DNA of 64,000 bases, taken from positions 5,208,001 to 5,272,000 of the forward strand of contig NW_025408667.1 of NCBI RefSeq assembly GCF_020360975.1, in the 5' to 3' direction. Numbering within the stretch: the stretch's first letter is position 1; the number at the start of each line of letters is the position of its first letter. Source of the DNA: Hirsutella rhossiliensis (taxonomy: Eukaryota; Ascomycota; Sordariomycetes; Hypocreales; Ophiocordycipitaceae). Below, in pieces: positions 56,127 to 64,000 of the stretch. Both the position numbers and the translations under genes were made by a program. The notes under the pieces were generated by a model. The model saw only the letters and a list, made by a program, of their open reading frames with translations. It was not told the DNA's origin and did no database searches.

Positions 56127-58744
56127 ATGGCGTCGCAACAGCCTACGAACACTGCTTCGCCCAGGGGCGGAGGATATAAGCGAGCCAGTCGAAAAGGGGC
56201 GCCGCGTCGCTTCGCCTGCGACCATCTTGGCTGCGACAAGATTTACTCGAGGGCCGAGCACCTGCAGCGCCATCAGCTGAACCGTGAGAAGTCTTGCTTT
56301 GCCCTGCCGGCGAGCCCCCAACAACTGACCTGTAGACAGACGCGCCCAAGGAGATTTTTCGATGCGACATTGGCGACTGCGATCAAAAGTTTGTCCGGCT
56401 CGACCTCTTGGCCCGCCATAAGAAGCGCCACACGGCCTCCTACACCCCGCGCAATCGCATGCCGAGCTTTGATGTTGGTGGAGATGGGACCACGATATTG
56501 ACTGAGCCTCGCCGTGAGTCCTGCGCTCAGCCGTGCTCCGTCTCCCAGACAGCCTCATCCGCGGGCCCGCATGACGCAGCTATCCTCCTGACCTCTGATT
56601 CGGACCCGCCGCCACCGCCGTTACACCATCCACCCCCCGCCGGTACGACCCAGGGAGCACCATGGACTTCTTCAGTCGACCGAAGAGGGCCGGGGAGCCT
56701 GATGCGTGTACATAGGCAAGGCTTCTACAGTGGCCATGCACAAGCCATGCAGGAAACTGCTGCCGCGGCCCCCTATGCCAACGTCGTCTACCCCCCGGAC
56801 AACCAGCTTGCGCCAGAAAACTTCGCGACCTGGTTGTTTGATCCCCAATCAACATACACCGACTTGAGCGTTGCTCACATCCCATTCCTTGAAGGCGGCT
56901 TGGAGTCGACCCTCAACAACAAGATACAGTACGACTACGAATCACTCAACAGCCATTCGCCCATGGAACAAGGGACGCGACAGGCTGACTTGTCTGATGC
57001 CTGGATCACGGAATCTCGGCGCCAGGAACTGCTCCACTGGTTTCAGGTATTTCGCAATAAGCAGCCGCATTACGAGCCCTCCATGGCAAATTTGATTCAC
57101 GAATGCGGCGGCGACATGCCGGCACTCAATCTAGACATGATCCATGACTGTCTAAGCGAGTTCTGGGACAATGTATCCCCCAGACTGCCTGTTGTCCATC
57201 GACACACCTTCTCCGCAAAAGATTGCCCTGTTCCCCTCCTTCTCGTGATGATATCCCTGGGTGCGGCATCTCTTCGCGGCAGGGACACGACGGGTCAGTT
57301 ATCAGAATACGGCACTTTTGCAGATGTCATCATTGACAGCGTGAGATGGGAGATTCTAACATCAGACGACGCGACGCCACCGATAGGCTTGTGGGTTGCC
57401 CAAGCGCTCTTGCTCCTTGAGTTTTACGAGAAGTTGTGCTCCTCGAGGAGGTTTCACGAGAGGGCCCACATATACCACCCTGCCTTCTTGACTCTGCTCC
57501 GACGAGGGAGTCCCCTGATAGGAAGAACCGGCAGCGAGTCTCCGATTGATCACGAAAACCCTGGCGCCGAGCGGACCGAGTCCGGCATGCCGTTGGATCC
57601 TCGAAGTTGGTGGGTTCGATGGGCTGAACGGGAGTCGATGCATCGAGTCGTCTTTGGGGCCTTTATGCTCGATATCATACACGCCGCCATGTTTGGTCAC
57701 ACAGCAGACATGGCAGCGCACGAGATTCGACTACCCCTACCCTGCGACGACAGCTTGTGGAATGCCAGCAGCCCTGACGTTGTCCGGCAACTCGATGCCA
57801 ACTTCCGCATGTACGGCTTTGAGCAAGTTTCCTTTTTGGACGGGCTGAAAAGCGCACTGCACGGCAAAGAGGTCAAGACCCATGCCTTTGGGCGCATGAT
57901 TATCATCTCCGGACTGCTGAGCGTGGGGTGGCATTTGAGCCACAAGGAGACCCATCTCAAATGGCTGGACTTGCGGACGCCGTCGTCGGAAACACAGGAC
58001 AGCTGGAGGAAGATGCTGCTTAGGGCCCTTGGCAACTGGAAGCAGAGCTTCGATGTTGCCATGACCGATTCTGTAGCTGAGCCGCCTAGCCATGGGCCCG
58101 TGTCCAACGGGCCCATCGGTAGTGCCTCGCTCCTGTTCCACCTTGTTCACATCGGCCTTCACACTGACATCGTGGACTGCCAGGTCTATGCCGGCGCCAA
58201 TCGCCTTCTCGGTCGCAAGGTGTCGTCGAGAGACCACACAAATGCGGTGAAGCGCATGAGTACTTGGGCCAAGCGGGCATCGACGCGCCATGCCGTGCTT
58301 CACGCGTTCAAGTTGCTTCACCGTGTGCTCGTGGAACCCCATCCAAGACGGCGCACGAGCCCCCACACTGCCCAGCCTGTCGCGATACAGTACGCGCTTC
58401 GCAATGAAACGGATCCCCACAGGCCCTGGATCATGTACTATGCGGTCCTTACCATCTGGGCGTTTGTCCAGGCCGTTGGACGCCCTCCGGGCAAGGGATT
58501 CCCACTGCGTCCGTCGCAACTGGCCCACAGCACGTATGCCCGCATGGCGGAATACCTCTCTACTGTTGCCGGCCTATTAGGTCTGGACGAGGCAACTGCG
58601 GCGGCGCTTCACGAGGGCCTACCCGAGCTTCTGGACGTGATGGAGGGGATCCTGGAAGAGGCGGACACGGAGCTCCTCCGAGAGGCAAGAGAGAGGCTGA
58701 GCGTCTGCAAAGATATGCTTTTGGGAGGCTCCCCACGGAGCTGA
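56127..58744 (+). CDS. C2H2 zinc-finger transcription factor with fungal-specific TF domain
   Basis: Nuclear DNA-binding regulator, target unknown. Exons 56127-56283 and 56340-58744 around a 56-nt intron (GTGAGA donor, ACTGAC branch, GACAG acceptor); 853 aa. The intron falls inside the first zinc finger: C31, C36, H49 before it and H53 made by the junction (HLQRHQLNH). The second finger, FRCDIGDCDQKFVRLDLLAR then HKKRH, also fits C-x4-C-x12-H-x3-H. The middle is Ser/Pro-rich. From about 270 on, a fungal_trans-like helical domain is visible (DCLSEFWDNVSPRLPVVHRHTF, then LWVAQALLLLEFYE and MHRVVFGAFMLDIIHAAMFG). This C2H2 pair plus fungal_trans layout is known in filamentous fungi. The stop codon is only a few bases before the hAT-like transposon, so the native 3' UTR is gone. 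Confidence 0.87.
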
Positions 58745-58746
58745 AG

Positions 58747-61700
58747 GCCCCGCGCGCGCTTAGTAAGTACCTATACTACCTAAATACCTATACCCGCGCC
58801 TACGCCCGCTTATATATATATATAACCTATATATATAACCTATATATATAACTTATATATATATACTAAGTTTAAAGCTATTACTAGCGCTATAATAGAC
58901 CCCCTTCTCTCCCTCCTTAATATATTAGATAATACCTATAATGCCCGCGATACTTCCTAAGAATATAAAGATATAATACCGCCCCTACTACCTTCCTTAG
59001 GCTTTAAAACCTATAATAAAGTATATAAATTTATTTAAGGCTTTCTTTATAAGAATAGCGCCGCGGTTATTAAGCGGTTAAGTATATATAAGCGAGATAT
59101 TAATAGGGTCTCTATTATAATATAACTTCTCTTTATATATAATTATAGCCTATAGCGAGCTTCTTTAAGTACTAAGCTATATAAATCTTTTACTTAAAAG
59201 CTTAATAACCCCTTCTACCTTATTATAATAGCGTTATATAATAAGGAAGCTTAAAAGTAGGATTTCTATATTACTAAGGATCGCTATAACTATAGGCTTT
59301 CCCTTAATCCCTCTATATATAATATTTATCGCTAGTAGACTAATATATAGTAAGCTCTTAAGCGGAACCTCTCTTAATATAAAGTACTACTAGCTTAAGA
59401 GATATTAAATATCTTATATAAAGCTAAACCTTTAATAGTATTCTTTTATATTAAAGATATTTATAACGACTACTAAAAGATCTATTTTTAAGCTCTTAGT
59501 AGTATAATAGTAATATAAGCGTTTTTATAGTATCTTTAAGTAAGCGACCTTCCTTATTATATTAAATTTAACCTATATAATAAAAATAAGATTTAAGGTA
59601 TACTATAGACCTATCTATAGTATTAAAAGATATAGAAACGTTTCCCTAGGGTTCTTAGCCTTAATAATATATATAAAACTAACTACTTTAGTCTTTTCTT
59701 TTTCTAGGTTATTAGAGTTATTAACTAAAAGTCCTTAGCTAACTTTACTTTTAGCCTTCTTAACTTAAAGAAAAAAGAGGGATACTAGTAGCTATATAAG
59801 TCCCTTAATACTCTTTATATATAGGTTAAGGTATAAGAGCCCTTTATAGTTATTATAAATAAAGAAGCTACCCTTAAAAACGCCCTTTTTTATATTTTCC
59901 CCTTAACGTAATAATAACTTTATATATTCTATATTAATAGTATTATTTAGGCTTAAATTTAGTCTAGCTAGAAAGACCTAGTAGATCTTAATAGCCCTAA
60001 AAACTCTATTAATATAGAGATCCCTTAAGAAGTAAAAGCTATCTTCGCTAAAGAGGCTATTAAATAAAGAGCCGCTAACGCCGCTACCGCTACTATATTT
60101 AGTCTAGGTAATAAGGAAGTTAAATTTAGTAGTAAAAGAATATTCCTAGCTTAGAAGTATATTATTTACTTAAAAACTAAAGCGGATTTCTATATAATAT
60201 AGCGGTAGCTTAATAAGACTTTTAGTTAATACTAAGGGTATATTATTATTATAGGCTACGCCCGTAAAGGGCTAAGGTTATATTATAGCGACCGCACTAA
60301 AGTCGGGCTAAAGTAGACCCACGCACGGACAGAGCTCGACCTAAACTTAGGCTAAATAGTAGCCGAACACGGGTCGAGCTAGGGACTAAGGAAGATAGAT
60401 AGCCGTCGCGACTAAGATAGAGTTTTCCTCCTTTCTCCTTAGCTTTAGATAAATAATTATTCGGCCCTATACTACTACGCTAAGTATACGCCGGCCCCTT
60501 AATAATTATAGTATATATCTTAAATAAATATATATTATAGTATAAATAGTAAGTAAGCTACTTTATTAGCTAATATTATAACTTTAAGTAGTATATAGAT
60601 AGCTTAGTTAAGACCGCTTATAAGAATATAAAGTCTTATTTATTTATAGGTACCTTTAACCTCTTATATCTTTATAATACCTTTATATAGATAATTAAGA
60701 ATAAAAAGATAATATATATATAAATAGCTACTTAGTAAGAGATATAATAAAATCGTTAGATCCTTAAGTAGATTTAGCTTAAGGATCTTAATATAGAGAT
60801 TACCTATAAAGTAGTTAACTTACTTACTATATAATATAGGCTTACCCTTACTATAATACCTTTACTAATATAGGAGCTATAGCTATTATAGCTTTATAGC
60901 GAGCGATTTATATACTAACTTAGGCTACTTTATATATATATAATCCTTTAATACTTTTAAGCTAGGTTAACGCTTAAAAAGTATAATATTCTCTTATAAT
61001 AGTAGCTTAAGAAGCTATTAATAAAGACCCCCTTTTTAGGTAAATTTAATACTAATTACTACTATTAAGACCTTAAGGAGCTATTACTACGAATCCGCGA
61101 CCCCGACGTTATTACTATTATACGCGGCCGGCCCTATAATAATAAGCTACTTATACTAAGCTCCCTTATAGTAAGGGCATTATAGCCGGTATTATAAATA
61201 ATATTATAGATAGCATTATAGTTATAGCTAGCTATAAAGGCATCCTAGCTACCTAATTTAAGTTAGGCTAGCTTAAGGCGGCTTAACGTAAGCGTTCGAA
61301 GGTGCTAAGGGCGCGACGAGATTAATAAACTTAGCTATAGCACGCGGTCTCTCGTAGCGTAATAATAAGGATTATTAGCTCGAGGAAATATAAGGGGAAG
61401 GGGATTAAGAGGAGGACGTAGTAAGAGGGGCGCGCCGCTAGCTTTATTAAGGTAGCTAGCTTTATTAGGTATTAAAGAAATTATTAAATAGGATATAATA
61501 AAGGCGGCGATACCGCCGCCGCCTATAAAGCTATAAGGGGTAAGGAGGAGCTAGATTAATTAACGTGCTAATTATTATAACTTTAAGCTTAAGGCCTAGA
61601 AATATATTATTATAAGAATATACCCTTATATTCTTATTTTACTATTATAAAGAAATAATAGGTATAGGGAGGCTCTATAGAATAAGCTAGTAAAAAGAGG

Positions 61701-62540
61701 TTCTATAATATAGTCTAAGGGAATAACCCTTAAAGACAAAGACCTCTACTAGATATCTATACCTTCCTTTAGGAAAAGCGGGTTAAGATAAGCCTATCCT
61801 AATAAAATAAAATATACGAAAAATGCATAAGTTAATTACGAGTAGAATAGATACTATATTACCTATTTTAGCCTAGCGGTTTCGAAGATATCCGCGATAT
61901 AAGAATAGGTAGGGCATAGAACATTCTAGTTAAATCTACTACTTATACTAGAACCTATAGTCCTACGTTAACTATTACGTTATAATTAGACTACCTACTA
62001 AGTTAGGAAGATATACTATAGATAGAGCTTTTTAAGTACTATAGAATATACTAGAAAGCTAACTAATTAGTCTACTAGTAAGCGAGCAATAGTCTATAAA
62101 AGACAAAGGATTTCCCTAAGAGTAGTAGATAGAATAAGTAAGTTTATAAGCATCCTTTGCAACGCTATTCTTTTAATATACTATTTAGCCCCTTATATAC
62201 TCGTTATAAATTCCGGACGAAATCCTACCTTATACTCCTTCGACTAATCCTTCCGCTTACGTTATTAATTACCCGATTCTACGCTTATTACTTATACCTT
62301 TCTTTAATTATTTAAGCGAATTAAGAGGTATATATTATATAGCCTTTATTACCTTTTATATATATATAGGTTATATATATATATAGGCGGGCGTAGGTAT
62401 AGGTATAGGCATTTAGGTAGTATAGGTATTTACTAAGCGCGCGCGGTATAAATAAGTAAGGCGGGCTAGCTTTAATAAATATCTTAAAAATAAGTTAAGG
62501 ATATAAATAGTAATATATTATTATATAAATAGTAGTACTC
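58747..62540. mobile_element. hAT-like TIR transposon, copy B (5' end truncated at gene boundary)
   Basis: The left end (ccgcgcgcgcttagtaagtacc) matches the inverted right end (about 62,360-62,440) and both TIRs of copy A. The outermost ~105 bp of the left TIR is missing and replaced by the transcription-factor gene. The right TIR runs to about 62540 (...agtagtactc). The interior 58,870-61,610 is the complement of 11,640-14,130 in copy A, so the two copies are in opposite orientation. Fully RIPed; transposase not recognisable. An insert of about 690 bp lies near 61,617-62,300. Confidence 0.75.
61617..62300. mobile_element. Insert in hAT-like copy B
   Basis: Absent from copy A, where aaggcccggaaatgcgtta runs straight into tttgagcgaatc. 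It keeps some CpA/TpG (aatgcataag, gcatcctttgcaacg), so it is younger or less RIPed than its host. No coding region seen; ends are approximate. Confidence 0.5.
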
Positions 62541-62825
62541 TATTAATTACCTAGTTATAGCTTATAGCCTATAACCTTTAACTTATTACTAATATAATAT
62601 AATTATTATTACTTAGACTATACTTTATTATATTTATTAATATAAACCTATTAATAGGTTTATTCCTTAAAAATAATATAAATTATTATATATTAAAAGC
62701 TCTTATTTAATATAATACTATATTACTTTAAGTAATATTATAACTACTAGTATAATTATATAGTAAGTTAAATTAATTAACTTTAAAGCTATTATACTAC
62801 CTTAAGATATAATATATAAGATTAT
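62541..62825 (+). repeat. Fragment of the first Gypsy family's LTR and adjoining region
   Basis: Matches the complement of about 7160-7440, so it is in the orientation opposite to the two main Gypsy copies. The hAT-like copy B abuts it mid-LTR. Confidence 0.65.
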
Positions 62826-63165
62826 TATAAGAGTTTTTAACTATTATAGGTTATAGGCTTAGGCCGCGGCCTAAGCTATATAGTTATATATAAAGGGCCG
62901 GATCCTATATATATATATATAGGCTAGCTATATATAGAAAAGCTTAGTATAGCTTATTAATATTATCCTATAAACGGCACCTATCTATATACCTTTACTT
63001 ACTCTATAATATATTACTTTTTAATAAAAGGTTTAGTTACTTAAGAATAAAAGAGGTAATAGATATAAGAGTCTTTAACTATTATAGGTTATAGGCTTAG
63101 GTTATAGCCTAAGCTATATAGTCACGTATAAAAGGCTAGATCCTATAAATTATTACTAATCCGCG
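62826..63165 (+). repeat. LTR fragments of the second Gypsy family, partly duplicated
   Basis: The block around tataggttataggcttagg occurs at about 62,845 and again at about 63,085, and in complement at 19,960-20,130. Confidence 0.5.
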
Positions 63166-63680
63166 ATAGCTACTATAGCGTAAGATTAAGAGCAGTATAC
63201 TAATAAGACTAGGGCTTTAGTAGATAGGTTTATAGTAAGAGATAAGGTATAGCTAGACCTTAATAACTATAGGTCGGTATAGCTAAAAAAGAAGCTTAAC
63301 TAGCTATATATAAAGTTTATAGTATAAAGGGTTATTAGCCTATAAGTTATAGAGCTCGATAGTCTCTTAATAAGGGTCTATAATAAGATTAATATAGACC
63401 TTCTTTATAAAGCCTCTTTTAACTTACTACTTAAATAAGAAGTAGTAGACGCTTAACCGCTTATAATTAAGGTAAAAGGAAAGGATAAGTTTAAGGTTAA
63501 AGAGATATAGGCTACGCGCTATAAAAAGGTTAGTAAGGGGAAACGCTAAAAGGTCTTTATTAAGTAGCGCGGGTATCTCGACCTTATATAAGAACTTATA
63601 TATAAGTTTATAAGAACTATAGCCCTTAATAAGTTTAACGCCTTATTTAGAATAGTAGATAAAAATAATAAACTAGCGGA
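63166..63680 (+). pseudogene. Gypsy integrase C-terminus / chromodomain relic, second copy
   Basis: The plus strand near 63,240 reads DKV.LDLNNYRSV followed by KKKLN.LYIKFIV, the integrase C-terminal block, then a K-rich chromodomain-like stretch to about 63,660. Related to 26,985-27,470. RIP stops throughout. Confidence 0.65.
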
Positions 63681-64000
63681 CTATTAATAGTAGCCTAAGC
63701 TAAGACTATAAAGTAAGTAAAATAAAGTAAGTAGTTATAATAATATAAGCGTAATAATATAAGTAGAGATAAAAATAGCGTTTATTTTAGGGCGGAGCCC
63801 TTAAACTACCTAGACCTACTCCTTATCTTTATTATTACCTTTATCCTTATCTTTATTATCCTCCTCTACCTTATTAGCAGCGGCGGCGCTCTTTAAGGCG
63901 CTTAGGCGGCCCTTTAAGCTTACGAGCTAGTCGGCGGTAGCGGCGGCTCTAAGGGCTCCGGGGGCGGGGGGGGGGCCTAGCTAGTAATAGCGGTAGGGGC
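63681..64000. other. RIPed repeat DNA with a GC-rich patch at window end
   Basis: Positions 63,870-64,000 are rich in gcggcggc and end in a run of nine g residues, similar to 27,700-27,870. It continues past the window. No gene seen. Confidence 0.5.

Noticed and set aside
29871..58744. Gene island as a secondary-metabolite cluster
   Set aside because: No PKS, NRPS, P450 or tailoring enzymes; the cyclase looks like housekeeping Erg7 and its neighbours are unrelated housekeeping genes.
1..64000. Telomere or centromere
   Set aside because: No TTAGGG arrays; the RIPed tracts are identifiable transposons. A pericentromeric or subtelomeric position cannot be judged from this window alone.

Overview
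The window is a piece of a filamentous ascomycete genome (Pezizomycotina). The evidence is the short 48-98 nt introns with GTRNGN donors and CTRAY branch sites, and Jen1-like, OPT and C2H2/fungal_trans proteins. Large repeat tracts also carry an extreme repeat-induced point mutation (RIP) signature. A Hypocreales-like Sordariomycete is a reasonable guess, but that is inference. No telomere repeat, rRNA or confident tRNA is present.

Layout. Positions 1-29,240 and 58,747-64,000 are AT-rich transposon graveyards in which CpA and TpG are almost absent on both strands while CpG survives. Positions 29,300-58,744 are a sharply bounded, GC-rich island of eleven genes. The left graveyard holds two same-orientation copies of one Ty3/Gypsy element (1-7,763 and 20,658-26,815; RT readable on the minus strand). 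It also holds a second Gypsy family whose pol is split by a 5.8 kb hAT-like DNA transposon (11,383-17,228, 8-bp target duplication). That transposon itself contains a 2.9 kb non-autonomous LTR element (14,174-17,043). Nearby are a 1.5 kb TRIM-type element with 177-bp LTRs (9,008-10,552) and two copies of a 485-bp MITE-like element, one RIPed and one not. The right graveyard starts with a truncated second copy of the hAT-like element fused to the end of the last gene, followed by Gypsy fragments.

Gene island, in order: secreted M60/enhancin-type metallopeptidase (+, interrupted by an in-frame stop); Jen1-type carboxylate transporter (-); OPT-family oligopeptide transporter (-); ceramide glucosyltransferase (-); tRNA-splicing endonuclease subunit Sen2 (+); gamma-butyrobetaine/trimethyllysine dioxygenase-like enzyme (+); Sgt1 co-chaperone (-); lanosterol synthase Erg7 (-); meiotic Spo11 (+); Yar1-like ankyrin protein (+); C2H2 plus fungal-type transcription factor (+). 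Exon structures were derived by hand from splice signals and family conservation; all except the M60 gene give intact reading frames of the expected family length.

The genes do not form an obvious pathway or secondary-metabolite cluster. They are a mix of housekeeping functions (tRNA splicing, sterol and glucosylceramide synthesis, ribosome-protein chaperoning, meiosis) with transport genes and an accessory secreted peptidase next to the repeat boundary. The most informative novelty is in the repeats: several nested, non-autonomous elements whose relative ages can be read from the degree of RIP, including a MITE-like element that apparently moved after its host retrotransposon had been RIPed.
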